Below, one piece after another: positions 42,750 through 52,150 of a stretch of 64,000 nt of DNA; position 1 is the stretch's first letter; each line of letters begins with the position of its first letter. The DNA is taken from NCBI RefSeq assembly GCF_014696675.1, contig NZ_JACJQN010000005.1, positions 1 through 64,000 on the forward strand. The letters are read 5' to 3'. This stretch comes from Phormidium tenue FACHB-1052 (GTDB lineage: Bacteria; Cyanobacteriota; Cyanobacteriia; Phormidesmidales; Phormidesmidaceae). The translations under genes were made by a program, and so were the position numbers. The notes beneath the pieces were generated by a model, which did no database searches, was not told where the DNA came from, and saw nothing but the letters and a program-made list of their open reading frames with translations.

Positions 42750-45700
42750 TCTCTCAATAGAACATTCCTTCCTTCTGCCATCCATTGCTTTGCTTTTTTC
42801 TTGTCGTCGGTAAAAATCCTAAGGTGCTCCAGATGCTTTAAGGGGGAGAGGTCGCTCACCTGCGTTTGGGATAAGTGCAATTCACTAAGCTGTGCGAGGG
42901 TACTCAAGGGCGAGAGATCGATCACTTGAGTTTGATCCAAAGACAAGAAACTAAGCTGTGCGAGGGTACTCAAGGGTGAGAGGTCGCTCACCTGCGTTTG
43001 ATCCAAAGACAAGTTACTAAGCTGTGCGAGGGTACTCAAGGGTGAGAGATCGATCACTTGAGTTTGGTCCAAATACAATTCGCTAAGTTGTGCGAGGGTA
43101 CTTAAGGGCGAGAGGTCACTCACCTGCGTTTGGGATAAAGATAAGGTTTTGAGCTGTACGAGGGAACTCAAGGGCGAGAGGTCGCTCACCTGCGTTTGAT
43201 CCAAAGTCAAGTTACTGAGCTGCATGAGGGTACTCAAAGGCGAGAGGTCGCTCACCTGCGTTTGATTCAAAGACAAGTGACCCAGCTGCATGAGGGTACT
43301 CAAGGGCGAAAGGTCGCTCACCTGCGTTTGATCCAAAGACAAGTGACCCAGCTGCGTGAGGGTACTTAAGGGCGAGAGGTCGCTCACCTGCGTTTGATCC
43401 AAAGTCAAGTTACTGAGCTGCATGAGGGTACTCAAGGGCGAAAGGTCGCTCACCTGCCCTTGGGATAGGAACAAGTTACTGAGCTGCGTGAGGACACTCA
43501 AGGGCGAGAGGTCGCTCACCTGCATTTGGAATAAAAATAAGGAACTGAGTTGTGTAAGGGCACTTAATGGCGAGAGATCTTTCATCTGAATTCGGAATAA
43601 AAACAAGTAACTGAGCTGCGTGAGGACACTCAATGGTGAGAGACTGCTCACCTGCGTTTGGCTCAAAAATAAGTAATTAGCATGAGATAAAACTTGGGAT
43701 AGATAGATGTCACGATCAAAAACATTCCATCCTTGACCGAGCGCTTGACCTACTCTGAATTGATCTGACTCAAATGTTGCTTTTGCATACTCTGCCAAGG
43801 TCTCCATCGCGCTGCGAGTCCCTATTCTGATCAGAGCTTCAATACAATTACTTGCTTCCTCAACCGAATATGCAGCGTTATAGATTAAGAGAGGCACTAC
43901 TTCATTGCCTGCTCTCACTACCATAGCCACTTCATCGTCATCCTTAGGTGGCATCAGCAATTTTGCAGAAGCCAAAACTGAAGCACGAGTCTTGGGAGGA
44001 ACTGTTACCGCTGTTTCTAAACAAGCAACTGCCAACAAGTGTAAAAATTGGCAATCTTCAGGGTTGTTATTCCCGTGGGCAATCAAAAATTCTAAAAGCC
44101 TTTCGCATTCTCTAGGTCTAGCCAAGCCTGCTGCTGCAATGATAGCTTCGCGCCACTGATCATCTGAAGTCTTTTGCAGCAGTTCTTCCAAGCAGTCATC
44201 GCGCAAAATTGCCTCTGCAGCCAAATACTCTTGAAACGTGCGGTGGGCAAAGTCTATTTGACCCACTACAGGTTCACGTAGGAGCGCTGCTCGATCAACA
44301 AATAATTCTCGAATTTGCCTGCCAGTTACAGTTTCAGGTAGGCTTGTGTTTTTTAGTTCTAGCTGAAAATGGTTGTCTACCCGGTCAACCTCTAAGCTTG
44401 AAAGATTTAAGCGCATAAACTTTAAAGCTAGGCTGCGTAGCAGTTCTAGCTTTTGTGTTTCATTTAGCCCGACTTGATATGTTTCATCTAACGAGATTTC
44501 TCGTCCAACATCTCGCCGATTCAGTAGCATATCAATACATTCTTGGTAGAGTTGTAACCTCGCGCTTGGCAAGGTTTCTAGCCTCTCCCGATGTAGAGCG
44601 CAAATCATTGCACAGAGCAATGGTGTCGAGGCCAATCGCTGGAGTTCAGGTCGCTGTCGCAGCTGACGAATAAGCTTCTGTGCTGTTTGCTCAAGATTTT
44701 GCTCTAAATCCAGTGGTGAGTCGCCTAGCGCTTTATGCCATTGGGTTACAAACGCCTCTACCTTAGTTGGCGTCATTGGCTCTAGCATGAGATTTTTAAA
44801 GTCGTGAGTACCGAGCCAGTCTTCCCAGGCTTGCCAAACATCGCCCTCCGCAGTCTTTAGCCCAGACGGTCGAGAAGTGACAACATAGGTCGCGTAAGGA
44901 AAATCTCGTACCAAATCTTTTAAGGCTTCAAAAAAGTCTTCTCGGGCTTGCCTAGGCAACTCATCTACCCCATCAATGAGCACCAGCGCCTGTCCTCGAT
45001 CTAAATACTTGTGTACCCACCCCTTTGGCATCTGCGCTGCAATATTTTTAGCAATTAACGCCGGGAACTTTTCAGGGGGTGGAAACTCGTCCCCAATCAG
45101 ACTACGCAAGCGAACAAAAAACGGAATTTTAACATTCCAGTTTATGAGTTTTCCTTTAAAACTCTGGCTCGCTGCCCGCACTGCCAGCCATTGCATCAAA
45201 GTACTTTTACCTGCCCCCGCACCCCCACGGATCATTAGTCGCCGACAGTCACATATAGCCTCATCGACCTGGCTTAATACTCTCCTTTGCTCCCTGTCTG
45301 GCAATTCGCCATCTATATCGTGATGACCCGCTTTTAAGACCTTGGTCGCACTTTCTTCATCGTCGTTATCCACGATTCCACTCGCCGATAGCGTAACGTA
45401 AGCCATACTCAGGCTTTGCTGGCTCGTTAAACGATCCATGCGGGGCAGGCCAAACACCTCCAAACGATCTAGTTCGTCTCCCACCACCTTGCGATATCGT
45501 TCTACAAAGGCATCCTCTGCTTGAATCGCTAGAGCGCGCTCTAGCCCCAACTCTCTAGCGAGGGCTTCTAACCGCTGCAACATTTCGGCAGTTTTTGCTT
45601 GCTCATACCCCTCTACCGCAGGTGCAGCCTCAATCAATCGCCGACTCACCATGGCTATGGTCTGCTTATATATCGCCTGCTCAGCCGCTGAAAAATCGCG

Positions 45701-46087
45701 GTCTACCCCTGGATTTACCTCTATCAGGTGCTGCTCTAGCGTTGCTGCATCAAAATTCATGTCTGCTAGGCCTGCCTGAGTCAATCCAGCTGAAATTAAT
45801 GTTTGAGCTAGCCCCAACAAAATTGCATCACGGCTGTTTATTGTCACCTGCCTGTCGCGTCCCTTAAACAGCGGACGAATATCGTTCGCCATTTGCTGAG
45901 CAATTTTCGTCACCTCCGGTGATTTGCTAAACCCATCCGCTTCAAGCTTTAGCAAATCACGAGACACTGTACCCATGGTCTTGGGTATAACTGCATTAGC
46001 CACCTTCGATTTAACATCGAAAGCCGCCAATAACCCTTGTGCCAGAGGTGGCCCAACAACTTTGAGAACAAGCAAAGACGTTGACAT
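42737..46087 (-). CDS. NACHT-LRR protein (bacterial NLR-like, probable antiphage sensor)
   Basis: 1116 residues. Residues about 1-270 form a helical N-terminal domain (LVLKVVGPPLAQGLLAAF, RDFSAAEQAIYKQTIAMVSRRLIEA). A NACHT ATPase follows, with Walker A GGAGAGKSTLMQWLA near residue 288, Walker B ALVLIDGVDELP near 369, and ATYVVTSRPSG; FAHRTFQEYLAAEAIL lies in its C-terminal helical part. After a HEAT-like helical section (about 640-790) come 13 LRRs of 22 residues (797-1087) with consensus QLSxLxLDQTQVSDLSPLSTLx. Bacterial NACHT proteins have been shown to be antiphage NLR relatives; here the LRRs would be the sensor. No C-terminal effector is recognised. A toxin-antitoxin pair is divergent upstream. 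Confidence 0.92.
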   Translation of the reverse strand: MSTSLLVLKVVGPPLAQGLLAAFDVKSKVANAVIPKTMGTVSRDLLKLEADGFSKSPEVTKIAQQMANDIRPLFKGRDRQVTINSRDAILLGLAQTLISAGLTQAGLADMNFDAATLEQHLIEVNPGVDRDFSAAEQAIYKQTIAMVSRRLIEAAPAVEGYEQAKTAEMLQRLEALARELGLERALAIQAEDAFVERYRKVVGDELDRLEVFGLPRMDRLTSQQSLSMAYVTLSASGIVDNDDEESATKVLKAGHHDIDGELPDREQRRVLSQVDEAICDCRRLMIRGGAGAGKSTLMQWLAVRAASQSFKGKLINWNVKIPFFVRLRSLIGDEFPPPEKFPALIAKNIAAQMPKGWVHKYLDRGQALVLIDGVDELPRQAREDFFEALKDLVRDFPYATYVVTSRPSGLKTAEGDVWQAWEDWLGTHDFKNLMLEPMTPTKVEAFVTQWHKALGDSPLDLEQNLEQTAQKLIRQLRQRPELQRLASTPLLCAMICALHRERLETLPSARLQLYQECIDMLLNRRDVGREISLDETYQVGLNETQKLELLRSLALKFMRLNLSSLEVDRVDNHFQLELKNTSLPETVTGRQIRELFVDRAALLREPVVGQIDFAHRTFQEYLAAEAILRDDCLEELLQKTSDDQWREAIIAAAGLARPRECERLLEFLIAHGNNNPEDCQFLHLLAVACLETAVTVPPKTRASVLASAKLLMPPKDDDEVAMVVRAGNEVVPLLIYNAAYSVEEASNCIEALIRIGTRSAMETLAEYAKATFESDQFRVGQALGQGWNVFDRDIYLSQVLSHANYLFLSQTQVSSLSPLSVLTQLSYLFLFRIQMKDLSPLSALTQLSSLFLFQMQVSDLSPLSVLTQLSNLFLSQGQVSDLSPLSTLMQLSNLTLDQTQVSDLSPLSTLTQLGHLSLDQTQVSDLSPLSTLMQLGHLSLNQTQVSDLSPLSTLMQLSNLTLDQTQVSDLSPLSSLVQLKTLSLSQTQVSDLSPLSTLAQLSELYLDQTQVIDLSPLSTLAQLSNLSLDQTQVSDLSPLSTLAQLSFLSLDQTQVIDLSPLSTLAQLSELHLSQTQVSDLSPLKHLEHLRIFTDDKKKAKQWMAEGRNVLLREWGA
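42827..43684 (-). repeat. 13 tandem 66-bp repeats encoding LRRs
   Basis: 858 bp made of 13 units of 66 bp. The half encoding QVSDLSPLSTL is almost invariant at the DNA level, while the codons for the xxLxLxQ positions vary. Units near 43060-43450 are nearly identical, which indicates recent duplication or gene conversion. Copy number is likely to vary between strains. Confidence 0.9.
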
Positions 46088-46216
46088 TATGCAAAACCTT
46101 CTCTACCGCCTCAGTTATAGCCCGCCCATCCCGTTTGCGGGCCACCCGTGCTGGCTACCGCACCACAACTCCTGCCAGTGCTACGATCAACCCATCTAGC
46201 CTGTGCACCAAAACCC

Positions 46217-46435
46217 ATGCCTGAACCGACCTCAGCCTTTCAAAAAGCCATTGATGCGGTCGAGTCTCTTTCCCTTCAAGATCAAGAGGCTGTGCTCACC
46301 CTGTTGCAAAAACGCATCGCAGACCAGCGCCGCAAAGAACTCAGCCAAAGCGTTACCGAAGTTCGTCACGAGTTTGCTCAAGGCAACGTTCAGTTCGGTT
46401 CAGTTGACGATTTCATGGCAGGTCTAGACGATTGA
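46217..46435 (+). CDS. Antitoxin of a RelE/YafQ-type pair
   Basis: 72 residues from ATG 46217; the frame extends further upstream but lacks a suitable start. SAFQKAIDAVESLSLQDQEAVLTLLQKRI is a helical start, and the C-terminus EVRHEFAQGNVQFGSVDDFM is typical of short antitoxins that wrap a RelE-fold toxin. It overlaps the toxin gene by four bases (TTGA). The NACHT gene starts 129 bases away on the other strand. Confidence 0.85.
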   Translation: MPEPTSAFQKAIDAVESLSLQDQEAVLTLLQKRIADQRRKELSQSVTEVRHEFAQGNVQFGSVDDFMAGLDD

Positions 46436-46716
46436 GACGCCTTGCCTGGACACCAAGATCGCAGCGGGCCTTCAAACGCCTGGTCAAGCGAAACCCACAA
46501 CTCAAACAGACCATCCGACAAACCCTAGAGCTGTTAGTTCGAGACCCCTTTGAGCCATCGTTGCGAACCCATAAGCTCTCTGGAAGCTTAGAAGATGTGT
46601 GGTCATGCTCGATCGATTACAAACTCCGCATCCTATTTGAATTTGTAGACGATCCAGAAATGCATGAGCAAGCCATTCTTTTGCTCAATCTCGGCTCACA
46701 CGACGAAGTGTACTGA
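46432..46716 (+). CDS. RelE/YafQ-family mRNA interferase toxin
   Basis: 94 residues starting at TTG 46432. Family features: RRLAWTPRSQRAFKRLVKRNPQLKQTI, LELLVRDPFEPSLRTHKLSGSLEDVWSCSIDYKLRILFEF and a C-terminal ILLLNLGSHDEVY. The toxin would cleave mRNA on the ribosome and be neutralised by the preceding antitoxin. The LxxHKLxG..W and RI-F residues for catalysis are present. Confidence 0.9.
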   Translation: MRRLAWTPRSQRAFKRLVKRNPQLKQTIRQTLELLVRDPFEPSLRTHKLSGSLEDVWSCSIDYKLRILFEFVDDPEMHEQAILLLNLGSHDEVY

Positions 46717-46736
46717 ATAGTAGGGTTCCTACCTGC

Positions 46737-48398
46737 TCACTTCCCTTCGTTGGCGATCTGCTTGCTCAGCCACAGCACCGGCAGCAGCCCCACCAAAATG
46801 ATCGCCAGCGCCGGGGCCGAAGCCTCAATCAGCCGCTCATCGGCGGCATATTGATAAACCCGCACCGCCAGCGTGTCAAAATTAAACGGGCGAATAATCA
46901 GCGTCGCGGGCAGCTCCTTCATCACATCCACAAACACCAGCATGGTGGCCGTGAGCAAGCTACTACCCAGCAGCGGGCGATGAATTTTCATCAGCGTTTG
47001 GTTAGGGGTTTGCCCCAGACTGCGGGCCGCATCATCCAGCGAGGGCTTAATTTTGCCCAACCCCGCCTCGATCGCCCCAAAGCTCACCGCCAAAAACCGC
47101 ACCAGGTAGGCAAACAGCAGCGCAATAATCGTGCCGCTCAGCAGCAGCCCAGTCGAAAAGCCAAACGTCTGCCGCATCCAGGCATCGATCGCATTGTCAA
47201 ACTGCGCCAACGGAATCAGCGTGCCCACCGCAATCACCGCCCCCGGCACCGCGTAGCCCAGATTGGCCCCCTGCACCGACAGCTTGAGAAACGACGTGCC
47301 GTTGAGCCGCAGACCATAGGCCATCACCAGCGCCAGCAGCACCGCCAGCACCGCCGCCAGCACCGCCAGCACCAGGCTGTTAAATCCCAGCACCACAAAG
47401 TCGCCGTTGAGAGTGTCTTCGGCATTGCGAATTGTCATCCCCAGCAGCAGTCCGGTGGGGATGATCAGCCCCAGCAGCACCGGGGCAGCGCAGGCCAGCC
47501 AGGCCCCCACCGCCCTCAGCCCGCCCAGCCCATAGCGCGACTGCGAAATCGTGCGGGCCATGCCCTGGTAGTAGCGAGCCCGACGACGCGATCGCTGTTC
47601 CAGCACCACCAGCGCAAAGATAAACAGCAGCAGCACCGCCGACAGCTGCACCGCCGCCGGGCGATCGCCCATACCAAACCAGGTGCGATAGATGCCCGTG
47701 GTAAAGGTCGAGACGCTGAAGTAGGCCACCGTGCCAAAGTCGTTCAGGGTTTCCATGAGGGCCAGGGCGGTGCCAGCGGCGATCGCCGGTCGAGCCAGGG
47801 GCAGCGCCACCGACCGAAAGCTGCTCCAAGGGCCGCAGCCCAGACAGCGGCTGGCCTCCAGCGTCGCGGTTGACTGCTCCAGAAACGCCACCCGCGCCAG
47901 CAGATACACGTAAGGGTACAGCGTCAGGCTAAACAGCAAAATCGCCCCCTCAATCGAGCGAATGTTGGGAAACCAGTAGTCGGTGGCCTGCTGCCAGCCA
48001 AACAGGCCGCGCAGGGCCGTCTGCACCGGGCCAAAGTACTCCAGCGTGTCGGTATAGACGTAGGCGAGGATGTAGGTGGGAGCCGCCAACGGCAGCAGCA
48101 GCAGCCACTCAAACCAGCGCCGGCCCCAAAACTGGCAGGTGCTCACCAGCCAGGCGGTGCTCACCCCGATCGCCAGCACCCCCAGCCCCACCCCCACCAT
48201 CAGCATCAGCGAGTTGCGAATATATTCGGGCAGCACCGTCGCCGCCAGATGCCCCCAGGCATCGCTGGAGTTAGTAAACAGGCTGGCGAGAATGATTGCC
48301 ACCGGCAGCAGCATCACCAGGGCGATTAGCCCCACGCTCAGCGTCCAGCCGTCGGGCCGTGGTAGTGAGGCTTTCCAGGGGGCACCGAGGGATTTCAT
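46737..48398 (-). CDS. futB: Iron(III) ABC transporter permease FutB
   Basis: 553 residues from ATG 48398 (TTG 48407 adds three). It has about 12 membrane segments in two halves, each with an EAA-like loop: EASRCLGCGPWSSFRSVALPLARPAI and DDAARSLGQTPNQTLMKIHRPLL. The LPLAAPTYILAYVYTDTLEYFGPVQ segment is typical of FutB/FbpB. It carries Fe(III) across the inner membrane. Its partner futA is separated by the defence-like insert. Confidence 0.95.
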   Translation of the reverse strand: MKSLGAPWKASLPRPDGWTLSVGLIALVMLLPVAIILASLFTNSSDAWGHLAATVLPEYIRNSLMLMVGVGLGVLAIGVSTAWLVSTCQFWGRRWFEWLLLLPLAAPTYILAYVYTDTLEYFGPVQTALRGLFGWQQATDYWFPNIRSIEGAILLFSLTLYPYVYLLARVAFLEQSTATLEASRCLGCGPWSSFRSVALPLARPAIAAGTALALMETLNDFGTVAYFSVSTFTTGIYRTWFGMGDRPAAVQLSAVLLLFIFALVVLEQRSRRRARYYQGMARTISQSRYGLGGLRAVGAWLACAAPVLLGLIIPTGLLLGMTIRNAEDTLNGDFVVLGFNSLVLAVLAAVLAVLLALVMAYGLRLNGTSFLKLSVQGANLGYAVPGAVIAVGTLIPLAQFDNAIDAWMRQTFGFSTGLLLSGTIIALLFAYLVRFLAVSFGAIEAGLGKIKPSLDDAARSLGQTPNQTLMKIHRPLLGSSLLTATMLVFVDVMKELPATLIIRPFNFDTLAVRVYQYAADERLIEASAPALAIILVGLLPVLWLSKQIANEGK

Positions 48399-48660
48399 AA
48401 CCAGCAATTATTGCTACCCATTCCTTTTAGCACAGAACGAAACCCTGCCCACCCACCGCGTCAGGATTCAAAAGCCTTCTATAGCAAAAGAAGGACTTTG
48501 GGCTGATTGGGGCCGCACATAGCCCGAGTTTTCGTTACTGAAGTATGCTTTGCAGAGAGTTCCTGCGGGGCCAGGTTAGCCCCCGCCAAGCCACCCCAGG
48601 CCAGGGTGCGAATTTCGCCCCTCGCCCTCCAGAGCCCAACTGCCCGTTGCCGATCTGACT

Positions 48661-49785
48661 ATGGATATTCTCAATCTTTTAACCCGTCTGCTGCTGTGGC
48701 TTGGCATCGGCTACTTTTTGTGGTGGGTGCTCAAAAAATTCATTCCCGCCAACTTTTTAACCTGGTTCGGCGGCGCGATGATCTTGGCGCTGATTGCGGG
48801 GGCGTTTTTATTCCCCGACGACAGCACCATTGGGGTGTTTTGGCAGTTTTTGGTGTTTCCGCTGACGCCCCTGGGCGGGGCGATTACGCTGCTGGCGCTA
48901 TCGTTAAGCGACGGCATGAAAAAGGTGAATGGGCGCATGGTAACTGCGGCGCTGCTGATCTTGTTTTTTGCCAGCATGCCGCTGATTGCGCGGGCATTGG
49001 TCAACCATTCTGAGCAGTCGGTGCAGCGGGCCTACGCCAGTCAGCAGCGACTGTGTAGCGACATCTGCCCCGCGATCGATCAAGTGCCGGTCGATCGAGC
49101 CGTATCAATTGTGGTGATTGGCGAAAACGCTGACGCCTACCGCCTGACCAACGCCCTCAACAGCCGCATCGACGCCGACAACCCCCTCGACCCGGCGCTG
49201 GTGGCCCAGCTCAACAGTGCCGCCAATGTTTACAACCGCATTGGTGCGGCCCGCCCCTACGTCACCGTTACCGCCGGGCCTCGGTTTGGCACGGGCGAAG
49301 AGCAAGAACCCCTCAGGCAGGCGATTCGTCAGCAGTTGGTGGGTCGGGGGGTGCCCTCAGAGAGCATTCGGGTTGAGGCCACGGGCACCGATGTCCACGC
49401 CGCAGTGGTTGACCAGAGAGATTTTTTGACCGAGCAAGGATTGTTTACTGCGCCTGTGCGCGCGAGCCGCTTTGACACGACCCGCACCAACCGCGACGCC
49501 AACCGGGTGGTGCTGGTGGCCCCCGCTTTGACCATGCGCCGCGCCGCCCTGGCCTTTGAGAACGAGGGCATTCAGGTGGTGGCGGCCCCCACCGAGCTCT
49601 ATAGCACCCCTAACCTAGAAAACCGCGATACCCTGGCCAGCCTGGCCGACCTGGCCCCCAACGTCAACGCCCTGGCGCTAACCACGCGCTACTGGGGCGA
49701 GCTGCTGAGCGCCATCTACTACTACCTGCGAGGCTGGCTGCCCCCCTTTAGCATGCAGTGGGACGAGGTAGTTGAGACAATCTAA
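48661..49785 (+). CDS. Membrane protein with a DUF218 (YdcF/ElyC-like) domain
   Basis: 374 residues. Four membrane segments at the N-terminus (LLTRLLLWLGIGYFLWWVL, GAMILALIAGAFLF, LGGAITLLALSL, AALLILFFASMPLIARAL) are followed by a periplasmic DUF218 domain: RAVSIVVIGENADAYRL, NVYNRIGAARPYVTVTAG, GVPSESIRVEATGTDVHA, RVVLVAPALTMRRAALAFENEGIQVVAAP. DUF218 proteins such as ElyC and SanA affect envelope integrity or vancomycin tolerance. Confidence 0.9.
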   Translation: MDILNLLTRLLLWLGIGYFLWWVLKKFIPANFLTWFGGAMILALIAGAFLFPDDSTIGVFWQFLVFPLTPLGGAITLLALSLSDGMKKVNGRMVTAALLILFFASMPLIARALVNHSEQSVQRAYASQQRLCSDICPAIDQVPVDRAVSIVVIGENADAYRLTNALNSRIDADNPLDPALVAQLNSAANVYNRIGAARPYVTVTAGPRFGTGEEQEPLRQAIRQQLVGRGVPSESIRVEATGTDVHAAVVDQRDFLTEQGLFTAPVRASRFDTTRTNRDANRVVLVAPALTMRRAALAFENEGIQVVAAPTELYSTPNLENRDTLASLADLAPNVNALALTTRYWGELLSAIYYYLRGWLPPFSMQWDEVVETI

Positions 49786-49856
49786 TGGCCCGTGCTGTGC
49801 CTCCAATGCGTCCCTCCAAATTCGTCTAGGATAGGGGGGCAATTAGGGCGGATGTT

Positions 49857-51605
49857 ATGGCGCGATCGCAGCTACAAAAACTGGGTACCTACCTCAGACC
49901 CCACTGGCGGCAGACGGCCCTGGGGGTTGTTGCACTCTTTATTGTGAACTTGGTCGGCGTGTGGATACCGCTGCTGATTCGCAATGGCATCGACGAGCTT
50001 CAGGTCACCTTCAGCTTTGACCGGATCATGTACTACGCGCTGCTGGTGCTGGTGCTGGCCTCGGTAATGTGGGTGATTCGCATGGTGTCGCGCATTACCC
50101 TGTTTGGGGTGGGTCGCCAGGTGGAGTTTGACCTCAAGCAGCGCATCTTTCAGCACCTGCTGGGCATGGAGCCCGCCTACTTTGGCCGCAACACCGCCGG
50201 GGAGCTGATCAGCCGCGCCACCAGCGATGTGGACAATATTCGCCGCCTGCTGGGCTTTGCAATTTTGAGTCTGGCCAACACCCTGTTTGCCTACGCCCTG
50301 ACGGTGCCGGTGATGCTGTCGATCAGCGTGCGGCTGACGCTGATTTCGCTGATTGTCTACCCGCTGATGCTGGTGCTGGTGCAGACCTTTAGCGATCGCC
50401 TGCGCAACGAGCAGCTCCATGTGCAGGAGCGCATCTCCGACCTCAGCGACCTGATTCAAGAAGACATGAGCGGCATTGCGCTGATCAAAATCTACGCCCA
50501 AGAAGAAAATGAGCGCCGCGCTTTTAACCACCGCAACACCAGCCTGCTCGACGCCAACCTGAAGCTGGCCCGCACCCGCAACATGCTGTTTCCGCTGCTG
50601 GGGGGGCTGGCCAGTGTGAGCCTGCTGGTGATTTTGGCCACGGGGGCGGGGGCGATCGCCGAGGGGGTGATCACTGTGGGCGATTTTGTGGCCCTGCTGC
50701 TGTACGTCGAGCGGCTGGTGTTTCCCACCGCCCTGCTGGGGTTCACCATCACCGCCTACCAGCGCGGCGAAGTCAGCATCAACCGCATCGAAGAAATCCT
50801 CGATGCCGAACCTGAGGTGCAGACGGCCACCACTGCCATCCCCCTACCCCTAGAGCAGGTCAAGGGCAGTCTAGAGGCCCGTCACCTCAACTACGCCTAC
50901 CCCGACAGCAAAGTTCCGGCGCTGGATGAGGTCAATTTTAAGATTGCACCGGGGGAGCAAATTGCGATCGTCGGCCCGATTGGCTCGGGCAAATCGACCC
51001 TGGCCAACGCCTTGCCCCGCCTGCTCGACATCGGCCCCGGCCAGCTCTATCTAGATGGCTACGACGTGACCGAGCTGCCGCTTGCCGATTTGAGACGGGC
51101 GATCGCCTACGTGCCCCAAGACAGCTTTTTGTTTAGCACCAGCATCAACAACAACATCCGCTACGGCGAACCCATGATGGAGTTCCCCGAGGTGCAGTAC
51201 GCCGCCAAGCAGGCCCAGATGGATGAAGAGATTCAGAACTTTCCCCACCACTACGACACCATCGTCGGTGAGCGCGGCATTACCCTCTCTGGGGGGCAGC
51301 GGCAGCGTACCGCCCTGGCCCGCGCCCTGGTGGTCGACGCCCCTATTCTGGTGCTCGACGACGCCCTCTCCAGCGTCGACAACCGCACCGCCACCGCTAT
51401 TCTCAACGCCCTCTCGGAGGGCACTCAGCAAAAGACGGTGCTGTTTATCTCACACCAGATGTCTGCTGCCGCCACCGCCGATCGCATCTTTGTAATGGAT
51501 AAAGGGCGCATCGTGCAGCAGGGTCGCCACCGCGACCTGGTGCAGCAGCCGGGCCTTTACCGCAACCTGTGGGAGCAGCACCAGCTGGAGTCCGTATTGC
51601 AGTAG
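49857..51605 (+). CDS. ABC exporter, fused membrane and ATPase domains
   Basis: 582 residues. Six membrane helices (about 20-310) with the exporter motif MEPAYFGRNTAGELISRATSDVDNIRRLLG lead to the ATPase domain: Walker A GPIGSGKST, signature ITLSGGQRQRTALARALVV, Walker B ILVLDDALSSVD and the H-loop FISHQ. It resembles homodimeric multidrug/lipid exporters of the MsbA/LmrA/MdlB kind; the substrate is not known. Confidence 0.94.
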   Translation: MARSQLQKLGTYLRPHWRQTALGVVALFIVNLVGVWIPLLIRNGIDELQVTFSFDRIMYYALLVLVLASVMWVIRMVSRITLFGVGRQVEFDLKQRIFQHLLGMEPAYFGRNTAGELISRATSDVDNIRRLLGFAILSLANTLFAYALTVPVMLSISVRLTLISLIVYPLMLVLVQTFSDRLRNEQLHVQERISDLSDLIQEDMSGIALIKIYAQEENERRAFNHRNTSLLDANLKLARTRNMLFPLLGGLASVSLLVILATGAGAIAEGVITVGDFVALLLYVERLVFPTALLGFTITAYQRGEVSINRIEEILDAEPEVQTATTAIPLPLEQVKGSLEARHLNYAYPDSKVPALDEVNFKIAPGEQIAIVGPIGSGKSTLANALPRLLDIGPGQLYLDGYDVTELPLADLRRAIAYVPQDSFLFSTSINNNIRYGEPMMEFPEVQYAAKQAQMDEEIQNFPHHYDTIVGERGITLSGGQRQRTALARALVVDAPILVLDDALSSVDNRTATAILNALSEGTQQKTVLFISHQMSAAATADRIFVMDKGRIVQQGRHRDLVQQPGLYRNLWEQHQLESVLQ

Positions 51606-51731
51606 CGCCAGGCGGTTGGCTCCTGACAACATGGTTTCTATCCACCGCTCACGCTAAGTTTTCAAATTGCGAGAATGGAGAAGTTCACTGCATCAGGGCG
51701 CGGCTTGTAGTCGCCCTCAGGAGGACTCACT

Positions 51732-52118
51732 ATGACCATTCAGCTGGATCACACGATCGTATCGGCCCACAACCGAGACGCGTCAGCGCAGCTCCTCGCC
51801 GAGTTGCTGGGTGTTCCCAGCGGGGCGGCACCCGAAGGGCCATTTTTTGCGGTGTATATCAACGACGGCTTAACTTTCGATTTCATTCAAACCGATCAGC
51901 CGTTCCCAATTGAGCACTACTGCTTTCGGGTTGAGGAAGCCGAGTTCGATCGCATCTTGGCCAGAATTGAAGCCGCTGGCATTGACTATCGCAGCACGGT
52001 TCGCGGGGCTACCGACAGGCAAATTAACACCGACTACGGCGGCAGACTGATCTACTGGAACGAACCCGAAGGGCATCAGTGGGAAATGCTGACGGTCAGC
52101 TATGCCCGCCAGTCTTGA
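51732..52118 (+). CDS. VOC (glyoxalase/bleomycin-resistance fold) protein
   Basis: 128 residues. IQLDHTIVSAHNRDASAQLLAELLG starts the fold, and FDFIQTDQ, HYCFRVEEAEFDRILARIEAAGIDYRS and GGRLIYWNEPEGHQWEMLTVSYAR complete it. The conserved metal ligands (H near 6, H near 60, E near 119) are present. The substrate is unknown. GGAGGA precedes the ATG by about seven bases. Confidence 0.9.
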   Translation: MTIQLDHTIVSAHNRDASAQLLAELLGVPSGAAPEGPFFAVYINDGLTFDFIQTDQPFPIEHYCFRVEEAEFDRILARIEAAGIDYRSTVRGATDRQINTDYGGRLIYWNEPEGHQWEMLTVSYARQS

Positions 52119-52150
52119 TGCCTTCCGTAGGCAGTGAAGCTTCAGGCAAA

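Noticed and set aside
42827-43684. CRISPR-like or intergenic tandem repeat
   Set aside because: The 66-bp units are in frame and encode LRRs of the NACHT protein.
46851-47873. 340-codon plus-strand frame opposite futB
   Set aside because: Its composition is His/Arg/Gln-rich and it is the antisense shadow of a strongly supported permease.
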